A stretch of 18,780 nt of DNA from Candidatus Dojkabacteria bacterium UBA2222 (GCA_002328465.1 DCUE01000033.1:1-18780), one strand, 5' to 3'; positions 7,683-15,894 are shown, counted from the first letter of the stretch. Numbers and translations are program-made. Notes: generated by a model not told the origin, from the sequence alone.

Positions 7683-8690
7683 ATGGACGAAAGAGAGGGT
7701 TTTAAAGAACAAGGTCATTTAGAACAAGAATTTCCTAGTGGGATTTCCATGACTCGAGAGGAGTTCTATAAGCAACTTACAATTTCATCTAGTAAATTCA
7801 TAGATCCAGAAGTTCAAGAGAAGTTTAGAAATACAGGCATCCTAATTGCTGGTGTTGGGAGTGTTGGTAATCCAATAGCGATGATGTCTGCTAGATCAGG
7901 GGCAGAGAGAATCACTGTCATGGATCCAGATGTTGTAGAAGTTAATAATCTCTCAAGACAACAGTACAGGGTTGAACAGGTTGGTAGAAGTAAGTCTGAT
8001 ATGACAGTACAGAATATACTAGAAATTAATCCTTTTCTTTCTGATACAGTAGAGAGCGTATCTGTTGGGATGACTATGGAAAATGCTTGGGAGTATGTAA
8101 AAGATGCAGATATAGTAATTGATGCCGTTGATATAAGGGCATTGGATATAATATATGAACTTCATAGGTGTGCAAGTGAGTTAAGGAAACCAGTATTAGT
8201 TGGTTATGATTTAGCAGGTACCGCTATGGTTGCTGTATATAGATATGATAAAAAAGAAATGAAGCCTCTTAAGGGGGAATTGACTGCAGAAAAGATTTCA
8301 GAATTTGAAGGAGTTCGAGATGCATATAGGGATGGAAGTATTTCAGAAGCAGATTTCCTAAGTTACATATATGATGCATTTACAGGTCCAATTAACCCAT
8401 TGAAGGTTCCCGTAGAGCAGTTAGAGGAGTTAATTAAGAGAGATCCGAAAGATACTCGTACATATCAACTGGGTACAACTTCCACAGTTCTTAGTGCCTT
8501 AACAGTGGAAGCTATGCGAAGAATTGTTAATGGGGAAGATATCAAAGATGTAATCATGGTAGATGTTCCAAGTTTAGTGAGGAGGAGTAATCCTAATTTG
8601 TTAAGTAGAATGCCCTTACTCTTAAGAACCTTAGCAACAATTAAGGAAAGGGGATTGACTGTAAAAGAAGTTCTAACTAAAGTAAAATAG
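7683..8690 (+). CDS. E1/ThiF-like adenylating enzyme
   Basis: A 335-residue member of the E1-like (ThiF/MoeB/UBA) superfamily, which use ATP to adenylate a carboxyl group. Seen in order: the nucleotide-binding glycine loop AGVGSVGNP (56-64), acidic Asp81/Asp83 (VMDPDVVEV), the NNLSRQ motif with Arg92, Lys104 after GRS, and VIDAVD (Asp147, Asp150). These are the residues needed for adenylation. The protein has a single cysteine (Cys165) at the position of a conserved structural cysteine, with no CxxC zinc pairs and no separate catalytic cysteine. A helical insert at about 190-270 is not typical of MoeB. It is 7 bases upstream of the GNAT gene. It is not a housekeeping ThiF, MoeB or TcdA as far as the sequence shows; the substrate is unknown. 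Confidence 0.85.
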   Translation: MDEREGFKEQGHLEQEFPSGISMTREEFYKQLTISSSKFIDPEVQEKFRNTGILIAGVGSVGNPIAMMSARSGAERITVMDPDVVEVNNLSRQQYRVEQVGRSKSDMTVQNILEINPFLSDTVESVSVGMTMENAWEYVKDADIVIDAVDIRALDIIYELHRCASELRKPVLVGYDLAGTAMVAVYRYDKKEMKPLKGELTAEKISEFEGVRDAYRDGSISEADFLSYIYDAFTGPINPLKVPVEQLEELIKRDPKDTRTYQLGTTSTVLSALTVEAMRRIVNGEDIKDVIMVDVPSLVRRSNPNLLSRMPLLLRTLATIKERGLTVKEVLTKVK

Positions 8691-8697
8691 ATTTGAG

Positions 8698-9513
8698 ATG
8701 GATTTAACAGATATAAATGTTTTTGAAAAAGATTTAAGAGATGGTGAAGTAATTGTTGGTATAGCATCTTCTCCAGAGGAGAAAATTGGGAGGATGCAAG
8801 TTGTTACTGATAGATATATGTTCCAAGGATATTTACAAGGAATCCCATTTGTTAAAATGGATTTGGACGCAAGAGATGTAGTTGGAGAGGGTGGGTTCTC
8901 TTTACTTGAGGAGCATCTTGATCCTGAGAAATTGGAAGATTTTATGAAGGAAGGATTGTTAATATCGTTCATGAACGAAGATCCATTGTACATTGATAAA
9001 TATCATTGGCAATCTGTTCAATTTGTAGGAATAACTAACCAAGGATATGTTGGTTCTGTAAGATTAATTATGAGTAATCCTACTTCTGAAGTACCTACAT
9101 TTAAATTACCAACTTTGACAGATAGAAAAATTAAAATAGAAAAGGAATGGAAAAAGGCAGTTAAGCATATTCCAGCAGAGTTATCACAATTTGCGAAATT
9201 AAAAAGTGCTCCTGGTACTGTATCTGTCGCTTTATTGAGAGCTGCAGCACAATACAGTAGGGCTAATGGTATAGAGGAATGGGTCGCTACAACTGATAAT
9301 CTTGTTATTAGACTTCTAAATGGTATATATTTTAATTTCGGTTTACCTAAGATAGGGCCATCAGTCTGTTACCTTGGTTCTGAGTCAACTCCAATATTAA
9401 TTAATATTGAAGAATCATTAAATAATGCAGAGCAGAAAGCCTCAAGTAAAGATACTGCAAAATTTTTAAAAGGGGAGGCAGTTCCTGGCTTTGAGTGGTA
9501 TACTGGAATATAG
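8698..9513 (+). CDS. GNAT-fold acyltransferase, N-acyl amino acid synthase/LuxI-like
   Basis: A 271-residue protein without a signal peptide or membrane helix. The central and C-terminal parts resemble the FeeM/LuxI branch of the GNAT superfamily, which moves an acyl chain from acyl-carrier protein or CoA to an amino acid or its derivative. Seen: a strand with VGSVRLI (118-124), an EVSRFAV-like segment AELSQFAKLKS (160-170), a helix 174-191, and a C-terminal stretch with NLVIRLLNGIYFNFGLPKIG (201-220), a Gly at 227 and TPILINI (231-237). The last matches the pattern 'RLL..GI.F..IGP...Y.G.R.P..I' of these synthases. The first 90 residues, including an acidic segment 54-85, are less recognisable. 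It lies between the E1-like gene and the kinase, so a role in making a small signal is inferred. The substrate cannot be read from sequence. Confidence 0.62.
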   Translation: MDLTDINVFEKDLRDGEVIVGIASSPEEKIGRMQVVTDRYMFQGYLQGIPFVKMDLDARDVVGEGGFSLLEEHLDPEKLEDFMKEGLLISFMNEDPLYIDKYHWQSVQFVGITNQGYVGSVRLIMSNPTSEVPTFKLPTLTDRKIKIEKEWKKAVKHIPAELSQFAKLKSAPGTVSVALLRAAAQYSRANGIEEWVATTDNLVIRLLNGIYFNFGLPKIGPSVCYLGSESTPILINIEESLNNAEQKASSKDTAKFLKGEAVPGFEWYTGI

Positions 9514-9533
9514 AGTATATTAACTTGAGGTAG

Positions 9534-11849
9534 ATGTATATGCAGTTGTATTTTCTCATACTATTAAGTATAGCCTTACTTTTCTTTGGGGTATCCTCCT
9601 TAAGGTCGGATTCAAAATCAAAAACAAATAGATATTTTCTTCTATTTATTCTTTCTGTAATTATTTGGATCTTCTCAAACTATCTTTCAAATACAATCTC
9701 TATATACTGGATTGCATTAATTTCGAATAGATTAATATTCTTTTCAACAACATTACTTTCTTGGATTCTTTTTCTTTTTGCTTCTGTATATCCCAATTCT
9801 AATAAGCTCTTTAAAAAGATCTACTACATATTATCTGGCATATTTACTTTAGTAGTATTAATAATTGATTTAACACCCTATGTTGTTGAAAGTATTTCAA
9901 TTGAGAGTGGTTACTCAAGCATAGTATTTGGATTAGGGGTTTCAATTTATGTATTACATTTCATCTTTTTCTTCTTCCTCTTTATATACCTTCTAATTAA
10001 GAAGTATAAGAAAGCAGTTGGATTGGAGAAGGTGCAATTACAGTACTTACTACTTGGAATTGTACTAACGGCATTAGGTGCAGGAGCTACAAATTTAATT
10101 CTTCCAGTTGTTTTCAAAATATTTTCCCTCTCAAACTATGGACCAGTATTTTTAATAATCTTTGTTGGTTTTACATTTACATCAATTGTTAGACATAGAT
10201 TCTTAGGTATTAGGTTCTTACTTGGAAGAATAATTTTCTTCTCTGTAGTTTCTATTTTCAGTTTAGTGAGTTTCTTCCTTTTGGCTTTCTTGGCAACAAA
10301 GGTGTTTGGTGGGGTATTTGAAACAAATACTATCTTAGCGACATTTGCTATTGCTCCTATATATGCATGGGGATACTTGAAGTTCTCCAGTTATATACAG
10401 AAATTGATTGAAGAGAGAGTTGTATATACGAATATTCATCCTACAGAAATACTAAGTAAATTTTTAAGAGCAACAAGTACCCAACTTGATATGGATAAAA
10501 TTGCTGTATATGTGATAAATACAGTCCGAAAGTATTTAAATTTAGAAAAAGTTGGGATTATTCTTTTTGAAAAAGATAGTAGTAAGGTTATATATAAACG
10601 ATTATTAAACTTCAAATTAGAAGGTGTTCGAGATCTCCTTCAGGTTATACAGTATTGGAAAGATATAGGGGAAGATCCTATTTTGGTTTTGGAAGAGGCA
10701 AAGAAAATTCAGGCAAAAAATTTGAAAGATCCTAAGAAAAGATTGGAGAGAGTTATTAAATGTATGGAGGATGAGGGAATCTCTGCTATTTTTCCATTGA
10801 ACAGGAAAGTACAATTAAATGGAATAATAGTTGTGGGGAAGAAAAAAAATTCAGATCCTTTCTCAGTAGAAGATATGAACTTTTTGGAAGATATTATAGC
10901 CAATGCAAGTGTTGCTATGGGTAGAGCAATTCTTTATAAAGAGGTCGAGAGTTTCAACTCCGTATTAAAAATAAAGGTAGCTGAACAGACAAAGGATTTA
11001 AAGGAGAAAGTAACTCAATTAAATGAAGCGAGGAGGAAAGAACATGACATGATTGATATCATGGGGCATGAATTGAGAACCCCAATGACAATTATCAGGA
11101 ATTACCAAGAAATTTTAAATAACTATTTTGAGAAAGAAGGCTTATACAAAGGTAGAAAGTGGAGTAAAAAGTCAAAAGAGTATATGGATATAATAGAGGA
11201 AAATATTGATAGAGAGATAGCTCTAATTAATGTTTTACTTAGTGCTACAAAATTAGATGATGGGAAATTAGTTCTGAATAAAGAGGGGGTAAATATCTCT
11301 GATGTTATTCAAGATGGAATATTAGGGCATGAAGTTGATGTTAAGGAGAAGGGTTTGTATATAAAATTCAATCAGAGCGATGAGGAGAAAGTATTACCTC
11401 AGGTTTTTGCGGATAGGGTGAGGATACAAGAGGTAGTAGATAATTTACTAGGAAATGCAGTTAAGTATACAAATGAGGGAGGAATAGATATAAATGTTAT
11501 TCCTAATGAGAAGTATATGAAAATAGAGATTGTAGATACTGGAATAGGAATCCCTCCTCAGGAGATTAAGCACATTGGAAAGAAATTCTATAGATCAAAT
11601 CAATATATTAGTGGAAAAGACAACAGTATGCCCTTAGTTAGACCAGGAGGAACAGGTCTAGGGTTGTTTGTTACTTTTGGACTAATTAAAGCACATGGGG
11701 GAGAAGTTGAAGTAAAAAGTAAACTAGGGAAGGGAAGTACATTCTCATTTACTATTCCACTCTTTAAGAAAGAACACGAACATAATCTACATACAGTCAA
11801 GGATGACAATGGGGATATGTTTAAGCGATTAGGGTTAAAAAGAAAGTAA
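9534..11849 (+). CDS. Multi-pass membrane sensor histidine kinase with GAF domain
   Basis: Sensor kinase of 771 residues. The N-terminal 285 residues hold about eight hydrophobic segments (4-23, 33-52, 57-83, 95-112, 130-155, 170-196, 203-219, 231-284), resembling the 7TM sensory region of some histidine kinases. A GAF-like domain (about 305-480) and a short coiled coil follow. The phosphoacceptor is His512 in IMGHELRTPM. The ATPase domain has an N-box with Asn641 (NLLGNAVKYT), a G1 box DTGIGIPP and a G2 box GGTGLGLF, so it should be active. No response regulator is adjacent. A GAGG at 9527-9530 suits a start at either ATG 9534 (3-base gap) or ATG 9540 (9-base gap); the latter may be the true start. 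It is 20 bases after the GNAT gene and probably co-transcribed. Confidence 0.9.
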   Translation: MYMQLYFLILLSIALLFFGVSSLRSDSKSKTNRYFLLFILSVIIWIFSNYLSNTISIYWIALISNRLIFFSTTLLSWILFLFASVYPNSNKLFKKIYYILSGIFTLVVLIIDLTPYVVESISIESGYSSIVFGLGVSIYVLHFIFFFFLFIYLLIKKYKKAVGLEKVQLQYLLLGIVLTALGAGATNLILPVVFKIFSLSNYGPVFLIIFVGFTFTSIVRHRFLGIRFLLGRIIFFSVVSIFSLVSFFLLAFLATKVFGGVFETNTILATFAIAPIYAWGYLKFSSYIQKLIEERVVYTNIHPTEILSKFLRATSTQLDMDKIAVYVINTVRKYLNLEKVGIILFEKDSSKVIYKRLLNFKLEGVRDLLQVIQYWKDIGEDPILVLEEAKKIQAKNLKDPKKRLERVIKCMEDEGISAIFPLNRKVQLNGIIVVGKKKNSDPFSVEDMNFLEDIIANASVAMGRAILYKEVESFNSVLKIKVAEQTKDLKEKVTQLNEARRKEHDMIDIMGHELRTPMTIIRNYQEILNNYFEKEGLYKGRKWSKKSKEYMDIIEENIDREIALINVLLSATKLDDGKLVLNKEGVNISDVIQDGILGHEVDVKEKGLYIKFNQSDEEKVLPQVFADRVRIQEVVDNLLGNAVKYTNEGGIDINVIPNEKYMKIEIVDTGIGIPPQEIKHIGKKFYRSNQYISGKDNSMPLVRPGGTGLGLFVTFGLIKAHGGEVEVKSKLGKGSTFSFTIPLFKKEHEHNLHTVKDDNGDMFKRLGLKRK

Positions 11850-11855
11850 TCTTTT

Positions 11856-11878
11856 TGAATCTGTGATATTGAGATTCA
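11856..11878 (+). terminator. Weak hairpin after the cassette
   Basis: TGAATCT (11856-11862) pairs perfectly with AGATTCA (11872-11878), 7 bp around a 9-base loop, just after the kinase stop. It is followed only by a short GTTTTA, not a proper U-run. It could be a weak terminator or processing site separating the cassette from frr. No confident promoter for frr could be picked in the rest of the 76-base gap. Confidence 0.25.
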
Positions 11879-11925
11879 TACCGTTTTAGAATATCATATG
11901 TATATAACTTTATCGTTTAAAGTCT

Positions 11926-12471
11926 ATGGATATTGATATTTTTAAAAATGATTTGGACAAGTGTCTAGATAGTCTTTCAGAAGACCTCTCCCAGATCAGA
12001 ACGGGTAGGGCAACTCCAGAGTTAATTCAAGATATATTAGTGAGTGCATATGGGACACAAGCACCATTAAAAAACTACGCAACTATTAACGTTTCCGATA
12101 CAAGATCTCTTATTGTAATCCCATGGGATAAAAGTATTATGGAAAGTATTTCAAAGGGGATATCTTCTGCTAATATGGGTTTTAATCCAATAACAGAGGG
12201 AGACCATGTTAGAGTATCTATTCCTGATCTAACGGAGGAGAGAAGAAAGGAGTATGTAAAAGTTATGAAAGAGAGAGTAGAGGATGCAAGAATAGCTGTT
12301 AGACAAGTTAGACAGAAGTTTATGCAAGATATTGATGAGCAACAGAAGGGTGGTTTTTCTGAGGACCAGGCTGATAGAATACGAGAGGAAGCAGAGAAAC
12401 TTGTGAAAGAGAGTAATGGTAAAATAGAAGAGATGAAAGAGAAGAAAGAGAGTGAGTTACTGACTTTTTAA
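11926..12471 (+). CDS. frr: Ribosome recycling factor
   Basis: With EF-G, splits the post-termination ribosome. The 181 residues match the usual length of about 185. Recognisable are QIRTGRATPEL (23-33) near the N-terminus, the small beta domain with YGTQAPL and DTRSLIVIPWD, LTEERRKEYVK, and the long-helix segment RQVRQ with Arg126 and Arg129, which in E. coli RRF contact the ribosome. The start at 11926 gives the usual short N-terminus. frr normally follows rpsB-tsf-pyrH; here pyrH is missing and the E1/GNAT/kinase cassette occupies the gap. rseP follows after 26 bases. Confidence 0.96.
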   Translation: MDIDIFKNDLDKCLDSLSEDLSQIRTGRATPELIQDILVSAYGTQAPLKNYATINVSDTRSLIVIPWDKSIMESISKGISSANMGFNPITEGDHVRVSIPDLTEERRKEYVKVMKERVEDARIAVRQVRQKFMQDIDEQQKGGFSEDQADRIREEAEKLVKESNGKIEEMKEKKESELLTF

Positions 12472-12497
12472 ATAGTTTAATCTTAATAGATACCAAT

Positions 12498-13637
12498 ATG
12501 TCTATTGTTATAAATATCTTGTTATTTATTGTTGTAATTAGTGTACTTACTTTTGTACATGAGTTAGGTCATTTTGTTGCTGCAAAGCTTGTTAAGGCAA
12601 AGGTTTTTGAATTTTCAATTGGATTTGGACCAAAGATACTCTCAAAGAAATATAAAGGGACTCTATATAGTATTCGTATTCTTCCATTAGGTGGTTATGT
12701 AAAGATCTTAGGAGATGGAGACCCAACAAAAGAGAAAGAGGATAGGAAGGAGAAGGGGAACTTAAAAAATAAGAGCAAGTTAGCTCAGATGTTTGTTATG
12801 TTAGCTGGCGTAACAATGAATATTCTTCTCGCAATTATTCTTTACACAATATATCTTTCAAGTAATGGATGGAAAATGGAGATAGGGAATACATACGAAG
12901 ATTTCAAACCAGTTGGGGCTCAAATTACAAGAAATAGGGTTTCGGATATACCGTATGAACTTGCAGAGAAGGGTGGGGCACTAGATTCAGGAATGTATGA
13001 GAAGGGGTATATTCTTTCAATTAATGGCGAGGATATAGATGATTATGCTTCCCTTACCAGTATGTTGGGTAAGTATAAATCAGAGGAGATAGAAATGTAT
13101 GCTTGTAATATGGAAGAGGAGTGTAATTTCTTCCAAGTGTTAGTTAGCGATGAGGGGAAAATAGGGGTGTTTACTGGATACAACTATGAAGTATTTATAG
13201 ATTACTCTGGTAATAAGGCCCTTGCGGGTATTAGTCATTCAGTGAATATAGTTAAACTTTCTGGGAAAGCACTTTCTTCAATAATATCCAGTGCAAGAGA
13301 GACGGGTGATTACTCGGAGCTTTCTAATACTGTTAGTGGTCCAATAGGTATATATTTCATTATTGATTACTTTAAGACATTAGGAATAATAACATTCTTG
13401 GGTATTCTTGCAGACTTATCTCTTTCTTTAGCGATAATAAACCTTCTTCCTATTCCTGCATTAGATGGTGGTAGATTCTTAATACTTCTGATTGAGTCTA
13501 TTATTAGAAAAGACTTAAATCAGAAGATAGAGTCTATTATAATAAACCTTAGTTTTATCTTCTTAATAGTTTTGATAATATTAGTTATGATTAAGGATAT
13601 AGCTAATATTGAACAGTTGAAGAGTTTGTTTAAATAG
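12498..13637 (+). CDS. rseP: RseP-type site-2 membrane metalloprotease
   Basis: Intramembrane zinc protease of the S2P family that cuts membrane-bound anti-sigma factors or leftover signal peptides. It has 379 residues. The zinc motif HELGH (His21, Glu22, His25) sits in the first membrane helix, and the third ligand is in IPALDGGR near the C-terminus. Between them is a PDZ-like region (about 160-215, with YEKGYILSINGEDIDDYASL). Conserved GFGP and PLGGYVKILGDGD segments are present. The gene is often close to frr in bacteria, usually with uppS, cdsA and dxr between; none of those is here. The natural substrate is not indicated. Confidence 0.93.
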   Translation: MSIVINILLFIVVISVLTFVHELGHFVAAKLVKAKVFEFSIGFGPKILSKKYKGTLYSIRILPLGGYVKILGDGDPTKEKEDRKEKGNLKNKSKLAQMFVMLAGVTMNILLAIILYTIYLSSNGWKMEIGNTYEDFKPVGAQITRNRVSDIPYELAEKGGALDSGMYEKGYILSINGEDIDDYASLTSMLGKYKSEEIEMYACNMEEECNFFQVLVSDEGKIGVFTGYNYEVFIDYSGNKALAGISHSVNIVKLSGKALSSIISSARETGDYSELSNTVSGPIGIYFIIDYFKTLGIITFLGILADLSLSLAIINLLPIPALDGGRFLILLIESIIRKDLNQKIESIIINLSFIFLIVLIILVMIKDIANIEQLKSLFK

Positions 13638-13676
13638 TATATCTTTTAATAAGAAAAATTTTATTTACTGCCTTGT

Positions 13677-15176
13677 ATGGCTCTGAAATTAACAAAAAAT
13701 AGTAAGATTATATTTGCAGTTAGTATTGTTATACTTTCAGCAGCTTTAGGTTTTCTAATATGGAGAGTTAACCAGGATGATACTGTAGCACCAACAGATA
13801 GTGAAGCTGGACAAGATTCTTGTAGCTGTTGTCCTTCAGGTTATACATCACAATATCCTTCCCTCGTCCCAAATTATTCTGCTGGTTGTATTCCTTGCGA
13901 GTGTACATTTACAGCGAATGTGTGTAAGAAGGATTCGGATGGATCCTTCATTCGACAGTGTTCAGTTTCTGAATGTGATGAAGGTTCTGATTGTAGTTTG
14001 TATTGTGTTTGGCCGTCGGTTAACTTTTGTGATATTACTGAGGGGGGAAAATGTAAGTGTCAAGATACGAATAATAGGTGTAATGATTCCTCTCCCCAAT
14101 GCGAACCGAAATGTCCTTCAGGTTATTCAGAGTGCTCTGGCGGAAATTGTGGGTCAGACAAAGTGACAGCAAAGTGTAGTGCTAGATGTGCTGGGTGTGA
14201 TAATCTGTATTACGTTGAAAAAACATGTGATAAAGATGTTGTAGCAAATTCATGTGATAGTGGCTCATGGATTACAAAACCAACGGGTAATATTAAATTT
14301 GATGCTGATATTACGTTTAGTGCAAAAGGAACAGATACTGACGGAATAAAGAATACAAGTATTACTGCAAAACTCTGTACTGGAATAGTAAGCTCTTGTA
14401 CAACTGGAGAGGCTGTAACATATACAATCTCAAGTACAGATGCAACATCGACAACCTTTGGAGGTACATTAAGTAGTTCTACAGATAGGCTAGAACCTGG
14501 TACATACACGCTTTCATTAGCCTGGGAGGATAAGTTGGGAAACAAGAGTGCGAACTGTGCATTAACTACAAGCTTCACAGTACAACCAGAAGAAACAAAC
14601 CCTGATTGGGATATTTCTAAAGCTGTTGTAGAGCTTTGTATAGATGAGAAAACAGCAAATCCTAAATCTCAGCTAACATACACTATTACTGTTGAGAATA
14701 CAGGAACTGCAGCTGGAACAATATCTAAAATAGAGGATGTTTTAGATTTGAAGGTATTAGCAGCTGGTATAGTACCGACCAATATTACATCTCCAGGGGT
14801 ATATGATAACGGAAAAATAACTTGGACATTTGCTTCTCCATATGAATCAATCGCAGCTGGAGCATCGAAGGTATATACATATAGAGTGGTTGTAGAGAGA
14901 GATAATTTTGGAGAATATGCTAATACAGTAACTGTAACTCCCGTTGGAAGTACAGAAATACAAGCCAATGCCAATATTACTGCAGATTGTGAATATAAAG
15001 AGATACCAGAGACGGGTCTCTTTGATAGTACATTGGGAAGAATTGCAACTGGATTCATGTTACTGATCCTTGGTGCAATGGTATACAACATTCCTAACAA
15101 GGTATTCATTGTTAAGTCAAAAGGGGAGAGCTACAAATATAGGGTTAGATTTGAGAAAAAGGTAGCTAATAGGTAA
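13677..15176 (+). CDS. Cysteine-rich surface protein with DUF11-like domain and C-terminal anchor
   Basis: A 499-residue exported protein. An N-terminal membrane helix (about 11-29) is a signal anchor. Residues 48-200 form a cysteine-rich region with 24 cysteines and a repeated CPSGY motif, matched in the DNA by an identical 15-base repeat at 13830-13844 and 14112-14126. A beta-rich Thr/Ser-rich domain (about 205-305) follows, then a DUF11-like domain (about 310-435, with SQLTYTITVENTGTAAGT). The C-terminus has IPETGLFDSTLG (443-454), a membrane helix (about 455-471) and a basic tail of 28 residues. The PETG motif resembles a sortase signal, but the tail after the helix is long, so simple membrane anchoring is as likely. 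No sortase gene is in the window. The function is unknown, perhaps an envelope or appendage protein. Confidence 0.8.
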   Translation: MALKLTKNSKIIFAVSIVILSAALGFLIWRVNQDDTVAPTDSEAGQDSCSCCPSGYTSQYPSLVPNYSAGCIPCECTFTANVCKKDSDGSFIRQCSVSECDEGSDCSLYCVWPSVNFCDITEGGKCKCQDTNNRCNDSSPQCEPKCPSGYSECSGGNCGSDKVTAKCSARCAGCDNLYYVEKTCDKDVVANSCDSGSWITKPTGNIKFDADITFSAKGTDTDGIKNTSITAKLCTGIVSSCTTGEAVTYTISSTDATSTTFGGTLSSSTDRLEPGTYTLSLAWEDKLGNKSANCALTTSFTVQPEETNPDWDISKAVVELCIDEKTANPKSQLTYTITVENTGTAAGTISKIEDVLDLKVLAAGIVPTNITSPGVYDNGKITWTFASPYESIAAGASKVYTYRVVVERDNFGEYANTVTVTPVGSTEIQANANITADCEYKEIPETGLFDSTLGRIATGFMLLILGAMVYNIPNKVFIVKSKGESYKYRVRFEKKVANR

Positions 15177-15183
15177 AATAGTG

Positions 15184-15217
15184 TGATATAATTCCAAAGT
15201 TTTAATTTAAAGGAGGT
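15184..15217 (+). promoter_or_regulatory. Extended -10 promoter and strong Shine-Dalgarno of rpsU
   Basis: TGATATAAT (15184-15192) is an extended -10 element; no clear -35 is seen. Transcription would start near 15199. AAAGGAGGT (15209-15217), 4 bases before the ATG at 15222, is the only full-consensus ribosome-binding site in the window. Confidence 0.6.
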
Positions 15218-15221
15218 TCCA

Positions 15222-15422
15222 ATGGCTGTCATAGTTCACGCCAACGAAAATATAGATAGTGCCCTTAAAAGACTTCATAGAGAGGTAATGAGGGAGAAGA
15301 TTCTTGAGACATACAGAGAGAAAGCATATAGAGTACTTCCCTCTGCACAAGATATCCAGAAGAGAAGAGAGTGGGCAAAGATGAAGAGAAGAAGAAGATC
15401 TGCTGCACGAAGAGCAAAGTAA
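15222..15422 (+). CDS. rpsU: Ribosomal protein S21
   Basis: A small, very basic 66-residue protein of the 30S platform, near the 3' end of 16S rRNA where Shine-Dalgarno pairing occurs. It matches bS21: MAVIVHANENIDSALKRLHR at the N-terminus, a Y..K...PS segment, and an Arg/Lys-rich C-terminal helix (KMKRRRRSAARRAK). The start is set by the consensus AAAGGAGGT. yqeY follows after 20 bases, the classic rpsU-yqeY order. The strong Shine-Dalgarno contrasts with every other gene in the window. Confidence 0.95.
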   Translation: MAVIVHANENIDSALKRLHREVMREKILETYREKAYRVLPSAQDIQKRREWAKMKRRRRSAARRAK

Positions 15423-15442
15423 ATTTTGATATTCCCATATAT

Positions 15443-15886
15443 ATGTCACTTACTCAAAACATACGTAAAGATATGTTCGAAGCATCTAAGAGTGGTAATA
15501 CAGTACACGCTGATATCCTTAAGTTAGTTTTGGCAGATATAAAAAATGAGGAAATATCTTTGGGGAAGGAACTCTCTGATGAAGAGGTTATCAAGGTTAT
15601 TAGAAAACAAGAGAAGAAGGTAAAAGATTCTATCACTGAGTTCACAAAAATGAATAGAGAGGAGTTGGTTGCAAGAGAGACGGAGCAGTTAAACATTATT
15701 GAAAAATATCTTCCAGCTTTGATGAGTGAAGAGGATATCACTAAAGTAGTAAAACAGGTTCTTGCGAAGACAGATGTTCAGAGTGTGCAAAATATGGGTT
15801 TAGTAATGGGTTTGGTAATGAAAGAGTTGGGTGGGAAAGCAGATGGTAATACCGTAAAGGGTATTGTTCAGAAATTACTCTCTTAA
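15443..15886 (+). CDS. yqeY: YqeY/GatB-tail family protein
   Basis: A 147-residue helical protein of the GatB/YqeY family, related to the tail of the GatB subunit of tRNA amidotransferase; its own role is not established. Typical features are MSLTQNIRKDM at the start, ILKLVLADIKNEEI, IRKQEKKVKDSI, EKYLPALMSEEDI and the C-terminal GLVMGLVMKEL...NTVKGIVQKLL. The frame is open from an ATG at 15371 inside rpsU, but family alignment puts the start at ATG 15443, giving the standard length. It lies between rpsU and ybeY with short gaps and probably shares their mRNA. Confidence 0.9.
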   Translation: MSLTQNIRKDMFEASKSGNTVHADILKLVLADIKNEEISLGKELSDEEVIKVIRKQEKKVKDSITEFTKMNREELVARETEQLNIIEKYLPALMSEEDITKVVKQVLAKTDVQSVQNMGLVMGLVMKELGGKADGNTVKGIVQKLLS

Positions 15887-15894
15887 TACGAAAT

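Noticed and set aside
14669..15109. 146-codon minus-strand frame (and another at 14210-14578)
   Set aside because: Antisense to the Thr-rich beta domains of the surface protein; no recognisable protein, and the plus-strand gene is convincing throughout.
15371..15442. Upstream ATG that would make YqeY 24 residues longer and overlap rpsU
   Set aside because: The YqeY family begins at MSLTQNI, encoded from 15443, giving the standard length.
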